Shown piece by piece: positions 1 through 11,230 of a stretch of DNA of 64,000 nt. A program made the position numbers and the translations under genes. The notes under the pieces are model-generated. The model had not been told where the DNA came from. It saw nothing but the letters and a program-made list of their open reading frames with translations, and made no database searches. This stretch comes from Stenocarpella maydis (lineage: Eukaryota; Ascomycota; Sordariomycetes; Diaporthales; Diaporthaceae), in assembly GCA_002270565.1 (NCBI GenBank), contig NQMI01000158.1, positions 1 to 64,000 of the forward strand, read 5' to 3'. The stretch's first letter is position 1. Every line of letters begins with the position of its first letter.

Positions 1-32
<32 letters not shown>
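1..32. repeat. poly-A run at window start
   Basis: Thirty-two consecutive A at the left edge. It could be a genuine homopolymer or a sequencing/assembly edge. There is no telomeric TTAGGG-type repeat next to it. Confidence 0.9.
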
Positions 33-34
<2 letters not shown>

Positions 35-836
35 AGCGGCCCAATTAATTAATGATCAATTGATAATATATCGATCGGTCATGATTTTAATTGCCAGTGT
101 CTCTGACGCAAGAACCTCTCTGGTTCTACTATCGACCTGCATTGTCGCTCCCTCACTAGCGGCGGGCCAGATCTCCCATCCCGGGAGACGGAGGAGGAGG
201 CGGCGGCGGCGCAATTGAGGCTCGCAGCGGCAGGGCCTGTGACGGGCGGGAGGGCGCAGCCAGCAAGGCAGCAAGCCAGTCTATCCGCAGGCATGGCTGA
301 GACCTTCCGACGTGACGACGCGACGTGACGGCGGGTCGGGACCAGAGCTCGCGGTTCTCTGGGTGCGCAATATCACCAGGAACAAAAAGCATAACGTCAG
401 GCGGTGGGCAACGCAAGTGGTGAGGAGTGATGATCGGTCTGTTAAGCAATCGACCATGTGCCGCGGGGTCCAAAGGGGCAAAGGTCTGGCGGCTTGCAGT
501 TGGGGACATGCATATACCGCGCCATAATAATCTATTGCTGCCGTTCACACATGCACAGGTCGCACCTAAGAAAAGATTTACATGCATTCATACCTAAATT
601 GTGGGTAGGCAGGGGAAGGGGGTGGGAGAAAGAGGCCGCGGGCAGCCGTGCCTTGCATGCCACCTTTGGGCCTTCTCGCTCGCTTTGCCCGCGTGCGCGA
701 CCGAACAGGTCCAAGGAGGGAACAGCTGCCCTGCTCTAACCCGAAACACCTCGCGTTCTAGTTGGGCCGGAGGGAGAAGCAAAAGGCTAGAGGAACCAGG
801 GGTGCAGAGATGTTAACAAGGGCAACGGCGGCCTTG
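33..836. other. no gene recognised, 3' flank of PXA gene
   Basis: About 800 bases without a convincing reading frame. Short open frames on both strands have no recognisable domain and look like chance in GC-rich DNA. The right part should contain the 3' UTR of the minus-strand PXA-domain gene. Confidence 0.5.
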
Positions 837-3800
837 TCAACTCAACCTCTCCTCCCACAGCTCGACGACACCCTTCTCGGCCAGTTCCGGCACCAGCCTG
901 ACTAGCACGAGCTCCAGGGCCCCGTACATGAGGTGTCTGTTGCAGTAGGGATCGCTGAAGACGTCCAGGATTCCAGTCTCGATTTCGGAAATGATGCGCG
1001 CGTCCGGGGCCTGCTCAAGGTGTTGGGGCAGCTGGTGGCCAACCCCTGTGCTGCCGGCGTTGACATGAGCCTGTTTGTGAGTGGAGGTGGCAGGGGGGTC
1101 ACGGACGTTGTCAACGGGTCCATTGTCGCTGCGGGTGTTGGGGGCCGGATCGGACCGCGGCAGCGGCAGCGGCAGCGGCAGCGGCAGCGGCAGTGACAAG
1201 TGGCGACCGGCGGCCTGGTTGAGCCATCGCGCCAACCACGACGCGGCGCTGCCGGCAAAGAACAGCCTGCCGGCGGTCTTGGGGGCGATGGCCCACAGCG
1301 CGCCGGCACACCTGCGTCGCAGCGCGAGCAGCTCGTGGTGCGACTCGGGCGGGAAGAGAGTTGGTGACCCCATGGCATTGTTGGGAAACAGCGCCCCGCG
1401 CAGGTTGCGAAGCGTGGTAGGCACGGCTGCCGGGTCGAGGACGTGGCGCCGAATCGAATCGGAGAGGAACCTGCATCACGGGGTGGGCGCGGGCGCCGCA
1501 TGGTTAGCAAGAGTCAAGGTAGCACAACGGGGAACAACAGGCCGAACCCGGTTCGATCGGGGGGGGCAGAGGTGCGGGTGGGGCAGCGAGAGGATCGCTC
1601 GCTGGATTGCCAGGGCTGTCGGGGATGGGTGGATAGAAGAAAAGACAGGGGGGGAGGGCAGGAGACTGCGATCTCATAACCACAGGCAGCACAGGCGGCA
1701 TGGTGGGCTAGCCTAGCCATCGCCCGAGGCCTTCACAGCGCAAAGTGCGGCACAAGAAGATGCCTTGGTGGGGGAGGGGCTGCGCAGGCAGGGCGAGCAG
1801 CATCGAGCCCACCTGATGCCGTGCGGGGACGGGTCCGAGATGGTGTGCAGGACACGGCTCGGCGGTCAGGGTCGAATAGGGCCAAGCCGATGGATGGACA
1901 GACAGGCAGGCAGACAGCTTGCTGGGAGCCCTGCAGCCGGTCGGCCCTCCCACTCGTCCCTGAGCAGAGGCCCAGAGCCCGCCCTGTCTCTGTCAACCCG
2001 CAGGCCCATGCGGCATTCCGCAGGGCGGTCGGGGTGGAATTTGCGCTTTGCGCCCACGACGAGAGGCGAGAGGGTGGGTGGGCGACGGGCGCCGTCACCG
2101 CTCTGCATCGACAGAGCACGGCAGCTCGACGGCGCAATGTCAACGCAACGTGCGCCGTTTTCGCGCCGCACGGTCGTGGGTCTGGATGGAGCCCACGACA
2201 CCCATTGGGAATGGTCGGGGCCAACTCCCGCAAGTCTGGCAGGCCCATGGCCGGATAAAGAAGGCAGATGGAAACAAATGCAACGCGCAGGGCGGCTGGC
2301 AGGCTGGCTAGTGGAGCTCGCTCGCATGCGTCCATCCATCCCAGGGCAGGGAGAGGGCGCGGGACGCAAGGAGAGAGGCACGGCGAGGGGTGGTTGATCA
2401 GCCCGTCGACCCTTGCAAGCGAGCCCTGGGCCTGGATGACGGGCGCGTAACCGCAGCTCGCTGATGGACCGCCGTGCAAGCCCGCCGAGGGCCCATGGCT
2501 CAATCGGAAGCGTGCATGACGGCCGCATGCCGCAATTGGCCAGCCGGGCCAGCCATCTGGAGAGGGCCTGCATGATGAACCCAGGCACATCGAATAGGGC
2601 CGTGGCTCTGGCCGGGGCTTTTGTGGCTGCCGATTTGGCCGCAGGACATCTCCGAGGCGTGTTCCACGGCATGCCCTGGTGACTGCTTGCTTGTATAGTC
2701 GCCCGGTTCCTCCGCCCTCGCCGCGCGCGCGCATTGGCCGGCAGCCATCCGGTCCACACACCACCTCGCCCCCAGCGCCGCACAAAGCTTCCCGACGGGG
2801 TGCGCACCCGGATGGGGCCACAGCCAACGGCAGAGCCAGCCCACTGCGGGCAGCCCGGAGGGTGGGCACTGCCCACCCCGTGCACTTGCGACGACGGCCT
2901 GGTTTCCCAAGCCGGGGCGCAGGACGCAGAGTCAAGTGACCAGTCCCGCATGCGGTGTAACGCCCAGGGCGTGGGGTGGTGGCTGAGCAGGGTGGGTGCT
3001 GTGCTGGGCTCGTCTGACAAAACACGGAGATGGATTCCTACCTGTCAACAACTCCATCGAAGCCGGCCACGCGCCCAGGCCCGGCGACCGCCAGCCACTG
3101 CAGCAGCGATAGGTTACCGCAGAGCCAGGGCATGCGCTTGTCGATCTCCAACCAGTTCGAGATGGCGGGCCATATGCTGAAGGCCAAGACGGGTGTTTTG
3201 GTAGCCTCTGAGGATAATTCGGCCGAGGCATGAGCACCCCTGGCCATCTTTTCTGAGCCATCAATGTCACGGGTTGACGCGTTCACGCCCGGGGGCCATG
3301 CCCGCCCCCTGGAGGGGAGGGCCCGGCTTTTGGCTAGGGTCATGACCAAGACTCGGACGAAGGTGGTGAAGGCGAAGAGGTAGTGTACGAGAGACCAGAA
3401 CAGCCGTGGGATGGACAGGCCCTTGGCGCCCTGCCCAAAAGAGACACTCGTCATGCGCGATATGCGGGCCTCCTGCTGTTTTCGCTGTAGGACGTCTGAC
3501 AGGATTGTCAGGCCGGTCCAGATCATCCATGGCTCCGACAGCTTTTTGGCAACGACGCCGCCAATGATCATCTCGGAAAGGATCTCGCCGACCAGGGAGG
3601 TCAGGCACTCGTTCTCCAGGTCTTCGGTCGGGAGGAGCACGGCCAGCACGCCCTGGACGAGCAGCTGCCGATATGCCACCTCGTTCTCGGCCTGTTTGGA
3701 GATGGTGTCGGGGTTGTCGCCATCAGGGATCGGTGACAGCTGGGGCATGGGGCATAGGGCATGGTAGATGGCGCGAGGGTCGGCCTGGACGGGGGGCTGT

Positions 3801-4485
3801 ACAATAGGTGTGCGAGAAGCTCGATATGCTACAACAGGCGCGGGGCCGCCGTCAGCTGCTGCCTCCCTTCCTACGTGCTCAGGCCCGCTACCAAGCCCGT
3901 CAGAGGCGGTGTTTTTGGCTGGGGAAACTGACCCTCAATATGTCTGTCCAGCAGATCTGGGAGCTCGTCCAGGAGCAGGCTCTCGACATCGATCTTCCTC
4001 AGCCTCTGTTCCAAGGCTCGCGTGCAATGTGCGATGATGTGGACGATTTCGGCAACAAATGTCTCGTCCGGGGTGATCTTGCTGTACCAGGCCTGCACAA
4101 AGTCGCGGAGTATGATGGCGATGATGGCGTAGAGCTGCAGATCGACGTCGTTGCGGCTGGTCAGGGGCGGCAGGACGTCGTGGACGGGGGCGGGAGTTGC
4201 CCGGCCCCGGTCCGCGGCCTGCTGCGGGCAGAGGACACGGCGGATCAGCTGGGCCGTCGCCTTGTCGGAGAGGAAGTCTGTGGGCGTAGCACTGGAGCGA
4301 GGGCTGCGGCGTTTCGAGACGTTGGAGCTGGTGCGTGAGTGCTTGGAGCCTGGCCGCCTGGAGGGGGTCGTCACGATGGTGGTGGTCGCGGTCAAGGGGT
4401 CGATCCCTCCGGCAGCGGCCGACAGGCTGGAACTGGAGCTCGAGTTGGAGCGGTCGAGGGTGCCGAGCTGCGCATCGTTTGCCAT
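837..4485 (-). CDS. PXA-domain (PX-associated) protein
   Basis: Exons (complement): 3933-4485, 3042-3828, 837-1470; 657 residues. The PXA domain is found in sorting-nexin-type endosomal/ER proteins such as fission yeast Pxa1. The gene is placed here from conserved blocks: TSRNDVDLQLYAIIAIILR and ITPDETFVAEIVHIIAHCTR in exon 1; QAENEVAYRQLLVQGVLAVL and EDLENECLTSLVGEILSEM in exon 2; LRGALFPNNAMGSP and the C-terminal ELVLVRLVPELAEKGVVELW in exon 3. The N-terminal ~60 residues are Ser/Thr/Arg-rich and probably disordered. A hydrophobic stretch around LFWSLVHYLFAFTTF in exon 2 may touch membrane. Phases match at both junctions (GAG-G/CA and GAC-AG/G). Oddities are a 1571-nt second intron and an in-frame Leu-Pro hexanucleotide repeat in the last exon. 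Family assignment is firm; cellular role is inferred from the family. Confidence 0.85.
1157..1192 (-). repeat. in-frame (GCGGCA)6 hexanucleotide repeat, Leu-Pro tract
   Basis: Six perfect 6-bp units on the plus strand, read on the minus strand as CTG CCG. They give an alternating Leu-Pro tract in the last exon of the PXA-domain gene. Unit number changes would keep frame, so length polymorphism between strains is expected. Confidence 0.9.
1471..3041 (-). other. 1571-nt intron of the PXA gene
   Basis: The donor GTAGGA follows GAC-AG at 3042 and the acceptor GATGCAG ends at 1471. Joining restores Arg and the conserved continuation (VVDR then FLSDSIRRHVLDP). Most fungal introns here are 43-360 nt, so this one is exceptional. 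It is GC-rich and nearly free of stops in several frames on both strands, including minus-strand frames of about 430 and 384 codons. None has a recognisable domain. Confidence 0.7.
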
Positions 4486-5426
4486 GGCGGTGATGTGCAG
4501 CCTCGCAGCATCTTCAGGAGTGCTGTGTATGGCCTGTCATCTGGTCATCTCCACGAGCGCGAGCGGGGGTGGCGATATCGGCGTAGATGTCGCTGTCGGT
4601 ATCGATGGGGAAAGGAAGCTCGCGATCGGGGGCAGTCTTCGGTGACGTCGGTATGGATGTTGAGGTGAGCTTATCGTGTAGTCCGCTCGGCAGGCATGGA
4701 GCTTTGCCCTGTTGTTGCTCCTCTGGCGCCGATGTTGATGATTATGTAAGCAACGACGGTGCCCCGGTCGACGGTATAAATCTAATAATCACATGGGGTT
4801 TATAAATCTAATATCACATGGGGAAGCAGCCTTGCGATGTGCGTATTCAGATGTATTTTACTGGCTCGTGGATCCAGAACACGCCCAGGAAGCCCACGCA
4901 ATTCAAGACGCGGTTCAATTAGAGTTTTCGAGTCATCAGTTTGTCTGCAGGCTCAAGACCCACCACCGCCGCCCTGGACGACGAGCGGGTGATCGACACC
5001 GGGCACCGGGGTCATGATGCCATGCCACACTCTCTTTCGCCTCTATCCAGATGGGATTTATTTCGACTGTTTATAAACCCAAGAGCAAGCCTGGGAAGCT
5101 GACGATGCCCACAAAATCGGTCCGAGGCCAGACATCGGGACATGACTGACTGCATGTGGTCAGATTTGATTTCGAACTCTACACAATATGGCACCATCTT
5201 GCCTAATTCCGGGCAAGACTTATGATAGTCCCGGTGCAAACCGACCGACGGGAAAGAGCGATAAAACCAAGAGTATTGTGGGAAGCGAGACCAGCTGGCG
5301 GAGAATACAGCAGGCACTCGGAAAGGTTCCCATCAATAGGGAGAGGCTTTGCTTACCTGGAACACCGAACGAACCGTCCAGGCAGCGCGGGACGTATTCA
5401 TTCTTCACGCCTCAGTCCTGGCCAGT
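4486..5426. other. intergenic, with a 24-bp tandem duplication
   Basis: Lies between two minus-strand genes: 5' flank of the PXA gene and 3' flank of the Zn(II)2Cys6 gene. It holds a near-perfect direct duplication of TATAAATCTAATA-ATCACATGGGG at about 4775-4799 and 4801-4823, in the likely PXA promoter. No gene seen. Confidence 0.6.
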
Positions 5427-8147
5427 CTATAACCGCAACGGCATCGCTACCTGGTTCGCCAGAGCGTCCTGGTCGTCCAGGCCCCAGAAGTTGGTCTCCC
5501 ACTCATTCATGCGATACATGTCCTGCCAGAAGGCGCCCTCGGGGTCCTGCATGAAATCGAGCACGGCCGGCTCGGCGCCTGCCGCGAGCTGCTGCCCCCC
5601 TCCGGGAGGGAGATGCGCCGTCACGGCCTGCCCGGACCCGGCGCCGCCCTCGCCCTCGCCCTCAGCCGCGGCGAGCAGCTCGGCCTGCAGGGGCACGCGC
5701 AGCTCCAGGAGCCGCTTGTACAGCGTCTCGAGCGGGTCGAGCGTGGGGCCGGCCCCGGCGACGCCGCCGCCCCCCTTGTTTCCTCTCTCGTAGTCCTCGG
5801 CCCGCCACGCACCGCGGCTCCGCTTCTCCAGGAGCCACCTGACCTCCTGGATCTGCACGTCGAGGAACTTGCCCGCGTCGAGCTCGCGCCTGACGAGCCC
5901 GAGGTCCCAGCCAGGCAGCGCGAGCGTCGACAGCCTGAGCGAGGTGAGCATGGCATAGGTGTAGTCGAAGGATGCGAGGCACGTCTGCCGCGGTCGCTCC
6001 ACCATCGGGACCTCGAAGCGCGCCTCGAGCATCGACCGCGTCGCCCGGAGGCACTCCCACAGCAGCTCGAGGCGCTCCGTCGACGTGAGGGACGCAGACA
6101 GCTCTTCCTGGAGCCCGACCTCGTACAGGAGGATCTCGGCTATGTGGAGCTGGGTCTTGATGGTGGCTGTGCTGTGGTATTAGTCGCGTCCTCACTGTAG
6201 GATGGAATGGGGATAAGACGGCTTCACTAACCCTGTTTCTTGACCCTCTCGGGTATCGAGGCCCGCAACTGCGCGATCTGCTCTTGGAAACTCTTGACGA
6301 TCATGGATAGTGGCAGGCTGGTGTTGCGGAAGGCTAATGTCATGGATATGGACTGCGACAGCAGCTGCGTCCGGGTGAGATACGCAACAAGCTCGTCTGT
6401 CGGGTATTCCATCTTCTCTTGGATAACTCTACAACAAAACTCAAGGTAACTGGTATTCATGAAGGCGTCTGGCTTCTTGTTCGTAGTGAATATCCTATCG
6501 TGAAAAGATCAGCTCTGTTCCTTCCTCTGGGTATCATTTGTGGGGGAGAGACCCACATTGTGACCAGATAGTAAACGCCCATGAAAGCCCGTTTGTGCTC
6601 CAGGCTGGTCGAATCATGCTCCTGATCCTTCATCGCCTCTTGCGACTCAGAAAAGCCGAGTGATGCGCACATGGAGCGCATCAGATAGAGTAGATTGGTT
6701 ATTTGGAAACTTTGCAGCTTCACATGGAACCTAACGCCCTCTCCGTCAGATTCGGATTGCCTCTCCCTCTTCAGCCCACACAACACTCACCAGGTGACAA
6801 GAATCTCTAGGCCCTGCAAAAGATCAAAGCTCTTCTTCGGCTGCAGGAAACACGACGTGACAATATCATTCAGCAGCTCGTTCCCCAGCGGGAGTTGACG
6901 GCCCACGTCCAGACATAGCGTCTGCATCATCGCTGCCCTCCACAGGTATGGCCTCTGCTTGCGCAGCTGCTCCGAGTCCATATGCCTCGGGATGACAACA
7001 AACGGGAAGATAGGCTCCATGTGCTCGCGATACTCGGCTAGGAGGCGGTCGGCCTCCTCCCCTCTGGGCCATCCGGCCACGGGTTTGGGGTTACCCTGGC
7101 TACCAGGTGATGATGCCGCTGCGTCCAGGTACTGGGGGAAACCGAAATACCAGCCCTGCCTCAGATGGTACGAAGGAGAGGAGGGGGCTTTCCTGTCCCG
7201 AGCGTCCCATAGCACAGGCGTTGCCACGCCGAGCGTCTTTTGCGAGACCACCGGGCTGTGGGACGGGCGGTGCCGGCTGGAGGTGTCCTCGCCGGCCTCG
7301 GCCTCGGCCTGGCTCTCGCTCCCGTCCCGCCCAAAGACGTACCCAAATGCGGGCATCGCGGCGCCCGAGACCCAGATCCGGCTCTTCTTCGCAGCAGGCG
7401 GCGGCGCTGCGCCGCTGTGGCCCTCGGCAGGACCTGCCGGGGAACCACGGTCTGACGGCGTCGGGGGCAGGGCCTGCCTTGACTCGACGCGGGCACTGAG
7501 GTCCTCGAGCCTCTTCTCCAGCTCTGCGACCCGGGTTGGCCTGGAAGCCTTCCTCTTGCGAGGGGGTGCTGGTGTTTGTTCTGAGCAGGGTTTGCTCAGG
7601 CGGTCGCACCTGTGTTAGAGTCCTCGTCAGCCACGCTCCGGCATTCCAGGCTGCTACGGACATGTCCATCCCATGGTGATTGACTGTTTCAAATGGTCAC
7701 TCGCCATCTCGTTACGAGTGAGATATGATGAGTCCTGCGGCGCCAGCCAGAATATGGCATGACGCCGGGGATTCGTTTCCAGTGTGGCGTCCCAAGAAAG
7801 ATGACCAGACAGCGACCAGTAGCAGTTTCCAAAAGTAATCCTCTACGGCGGAGAATGAAGACATGTGCCACCGGGGGAGTTCAAGTTTGTCCAAGGCGAA
7901 CCATGCGACCCACAAATAAAGTCTTCTACATTGGTGGATGTAAATCCGGGTTGGTCGGGCACTCACCTCTCGCAGACACCCTCTCTGGGGCCGGGGATGC
8001 AACGGGATTTGGCCTATGGAGCCGGGGGTATGTAATCAGCACCGAGACTACCTGCGACCGCACACATACGGACGCTTGACCTACTTTGGCACAGGTAGTG
8101 CACGCCTTTGGTCCCTTATTCGGCTTGACGGGCTGATCGCCGCCCAT
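5427..8147 (-). CDS. Zn(II)2Cys6 transcription factor
   Basis: Exons (complement): 8085-8147, 7967-8013, 6791-7609, 6557-6730, 6232-6494, 5427-6166; 701 residues. The binuclear zinc cluster is split over exons 1-3, with Cys at residues 16, 19, 26, 35, 38 and 45 (CX2CX6CX8CX2CX6C). A basic linker (PPRKRKASRPTR) and a short Leu/Glu-rich coiled coil (VAELEKRLEDLSARVESRQ) follow, as in dimeric Gal4-type regulators. The remainder, with blocks such as MEPIFPFVVIP, RPYLWRAAMMQTLCLD and NLLYLMRSMCASLG, resembles the fungal middle homology region. Phase is kept at all five junctions; intron 2 (7610-7966) is long at 357 nt. It lies about 7.7 kb outside the proposed PKS cluster, separated by a HET gene, so it is probably not the cluster regulator. 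Targets unknown. Confidence 0.85.
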
Positions 8148-8907
8148 CTTGTGGTGTAAGTGAGGCTGGCTTATTATACCTCGGCTGCTTCGGAGGGACC
8201 GAGTTACCAGGACGGGATAACAACACCACCAGTTGTATGGGAAGACCGATAGGAATTTGGCAATATTCAAATCATGAGAGATCAAGATACCGAAAAGGAA
8301 GGACTCCCCTCCGATCATCTCAAGCACGTTCAGAATGGGCGGCCTTCCGGCTCTGTCTGCTTGCTTCGTGGAGCGGAGTCGGATGAAAAGCGCTGGTCCG
8401 TTGGAGTAACTCGCACCGGGTCCGCCTCCGCTCATTCCCAAACGGAGCATTCACGCCCCAGACATGTTTACATAAGCACGGGGACAACAATCCAGCTGTC
8501 GTATCCTCACTGCCACATAAATGCAATTAAGCTTTTTCACGAACAGTCATTGCTTAGGAATTCGTGATTGGTGTATTGCATCACCGGGAGGACGTGTGGA
8601 GCGCACAGGTGGTGTTTGATGGTACGGTATCGTGCTTCTACTGCAGATATGGCGTGGCACCTCGCAAACACTCATCTCGTTTTGCCTGCCTAGCCCGTTG
8701 GGACTATAGTATGCTGAACCTACTGTTATCGGCATTGTGTTTATTAAGAAGCGTTGGGCCTTGGGCGTTTATGACTGTATGAAGGTACGGCCTGCAACTC
8801 CCTCTCCCTCTCCCTCTAAGTCTCCCCCCCCCCAATGCACCCCTCTATTGTTATTTGAAAAAGCATTGCAGCTACCCAGAAGCTACTTGCACCGGTGCAT
8901 GCAAAAG
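8148..8907. other. intergenic, promoter side of the Zn(II)2Cys6 gene
   Basis: 5' flank of the transcription-factor gene. Contains (TCCCTC)n-like pyrimidine microsatellite and a C10-type run near 8800-8835. No gene recognised. Confidence 0.6.
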
Positions 8908-9008
8908 TAGGCCCAGGAAATACCCATTAATGGGTACCCGTGCACGGACACCGGGTCCTGGGTACCCATTGTGTATAGGTACCCACGCGTGGGTATTTCC
9001 TGGGCCTA
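8908..9008. repeat. 101-bp foldback element
   Basis: The ends are a perfect 19-bp inverted repeat, TAGGCCCAGGAAATACCCA at 8908-8926 and its complement at 8990-9008. The interior is built of short GGGTACCC palindromes, so the whole unit can fold into a hairpin. It looks like a tiny MITE or foldback element. I could not identify a clear target-site duplication. Confidence 0.7.
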
Positions 9009-9009
9009 G

Positions 9010-11230
9010 TCAGTCCAAGAGCAGCTGCGCTCTACGGACTTGGACCAGCTCAGAGATCGCGGTATCCGTCCGAGTTTGCAATGGCTTTAGTCGCAGAACC
9101 CCCTCTATGAGGAACTTGGCGTTGAAGTATGTCGCATTAATGACCTGCGTGGAGATTACTGCCAGCTTTGTAGGCCGGATCGTATGGCCTATCTCCCGCA
9201 CAGGGATTGTTGGAAGGTTGCCTTCTCAAGCCACCGCTGGTCCTATTTGGATTGGTCCCGCTTGGCTGTCCAGACCCGACCGTTTGAGACCCGTTCTTAC
9301 ACGTACAACGAGATGTTAGAAGCTTAACATAAGGTTCCGGGAACACCTATTCTCAGCTCACTGGCGCCTGATAGCTTACTGTTCTAGACCAACACTCATC
9401 TTGGAACGCTTCTAGCAAGAACACGCACCCTTCCCCCGGAGCTTTAAATACAGAAAATTAACCTCGTGACGGGAACTTTGTTCGCCTCGCTGTTGCAGAC
9501 CAAGAAACATATCTCTGAGATGCTGCCTCATCTGCATGACTTGAAGGTTTTTAATTGTACAATTCAACCACACACGATACCTCTCATAACGGACCGTGAG
9601 GGATACAACAGCGTTCTCTCGTGTCGATCGACGAACATCTACGATTCAACCTACTTGAGCGAATTGGTGCTTGGGAGTCTCAGCGACCCTACATCCTACA
9701 TAAAAATATCGGGTAGAAATGTCCGAGGTCTGCAGTTTGCTCTGGGAAGATTCGGGATTCGCGGTGTTCGGGTTGCGTATGCCGATGATTCATATTATTC
9801 CTCCTGGCTTGGCGACTTTTCATCTTGCTGGATAGGAACAGTCTGCTGCTTTAACCTCTCCAAGCTGAATGTAATTGCAGATGTGAGTGCTCTTTTTTTT
9901 TTGTCCGCCTCTAGAGAAAGTGCCCGGGGCGCCGGGGGTCTTGGGTTGGGATTTCTGACGCGTTCACTTGACAGGAGTTGCGGATTTTACGTGTAGATAC
10001 GAGTGAAGACTCTGCCTTCCGTCGCAAAAATCCAGTCATGTGGTGGAGGGAGCGCCCTCCAACCTCTTGTACTATTACACGGCACGTCACAAGGCCTCTC
10101 ACAGAAGTCCTGCATTTTTACCCGAGCTGGAGACAGTACCAGTACTTCCCACTCAGCTTTGGCGACGAGTACACTTCCGGATTGTCAGTGTATATGAGCT
10201 GGGGATTCCCATATGTTATTGGTCTTGTCTCCCATGGACCTTCTGACTTCAAGTTCGGCGAAACTAATTTCAACGACGGATGCCCAATTCATTTCGTTTT
10301 AAATCTAGGGGGATATATTACTTCTGCTTAGGTACATACCAAATATAGATCTCGCCGTTTATACGGGCCACTCGCGGTAAGATATATCATTACAATACGT
10401 GGGGGGCCAGCTTGAAATAGATACTGATAATTCCGTTGGGCATGTAGTTGGGCACAAACTTTGGCCGGTTTCGTAATTTTGGAAGCCACTCATTGGCTAG
10501 TCAAGCGGATATATCAAGGGAATTTGCGTTTGGGGAGAGCGAATCGTCCGGGGTCCGTCTTAGTCTGGAGCGACCCGCAAAGGTACACGGATTCGCCCTT
10601 GAAGTGCCCCAGCACACAAAGCTTTTCGGGACTTATTAAAGGGCTAGGAGCCACACAAGATGCCTCTCTTGAAACCCAAGACAATGCACTAATCAGTCCT
10701 CCACCCCTGTCTATTCACCTCAAAGGGGCCCACGCTACCCTCGCCAGATTTCTTCCATCACGTTCGCAGGCAGAAAAACGCATCTGGCTTTACAACAGCT
10801 TCGCTGGATAATATTATGAGCCTATATGTGCGCAAGAGGACTTTAGAAGTCGACAACAAGTGAAAACATGGCTACGTTGAACTACGCATAGTTCACCACG
10901 ACTCAACTATCGAGATACTAGGGCCATGGGACCCGCGTGAAAAAGGATCCATCTCGAAGTTGTACGACTCTAAAGATGGTATTCTGACCAGTTTCTTCAT
11001 TATGGGAAGAATTGGAAGGTCGAATCACGTGGAAAACATCACCGTGGGCGTTGCGGACAATCCACTGGACGTCCACCCCCTGAACACGCCATCCGTGATC
11101 CCAACAGATCCCCTGGACTATGGCCCGTGGGAAGTTGATGGTTACGCATACTACCCGAAGGCATTGGAAACAATGAGGGAATTCGACTGCTCACAGAGTG
11201 GCCAGGTAAGCATGCTAATCGCTCCCTGAG
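9010..11230 (+). pseudogene. decayed gene, uncharacterised fungal family (possibly F-box type)
   Basis: Protein-like segments follow each other on the plus strand but in shifting frames with stops. About 9118-9325 carries CQLCRPDRMAYLPHRDCW and a Trp-rich stretch. About 9466-9883 carries VRGLQFALGRFGIRGVRVAY and SCWIGTVCCFNLSKLNVIAD, with a plausible GTGAGT donor. About 10890-11229 carries EILGPWDPREKGSISKLYDS. Between them the frame is lost at least near 9140 (TAG), 9325 and 10330. The order and strand of the pieces suggest one ancestral gene broken by frameshifts. The resemblance to large uncharacterised fungal F-box-type proteins is from memory and weak. A multi-intron intact gene is not excluded but seems unlikely given stops inside the coding-like blocks. 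Confidence 0.4.

Noticed and set aside
1..60. Chromosome end (telomere)
   Set aside because: Only poly-A; no TTAGGG-type array.
1733..3025. 430-codon open frame on the minus strand
   Set aside because: Lies wholly inside the PXA-gene intron, has no domain or codon pattern I recognise, and overlapping frames are equally open, so it looks like a GC-rich chance frame.
8855..9319. 154-codon plus-strand frame
   Set aside because: Runs through the foldback element; another frame in the same stretch carries the more protein-like blocks.
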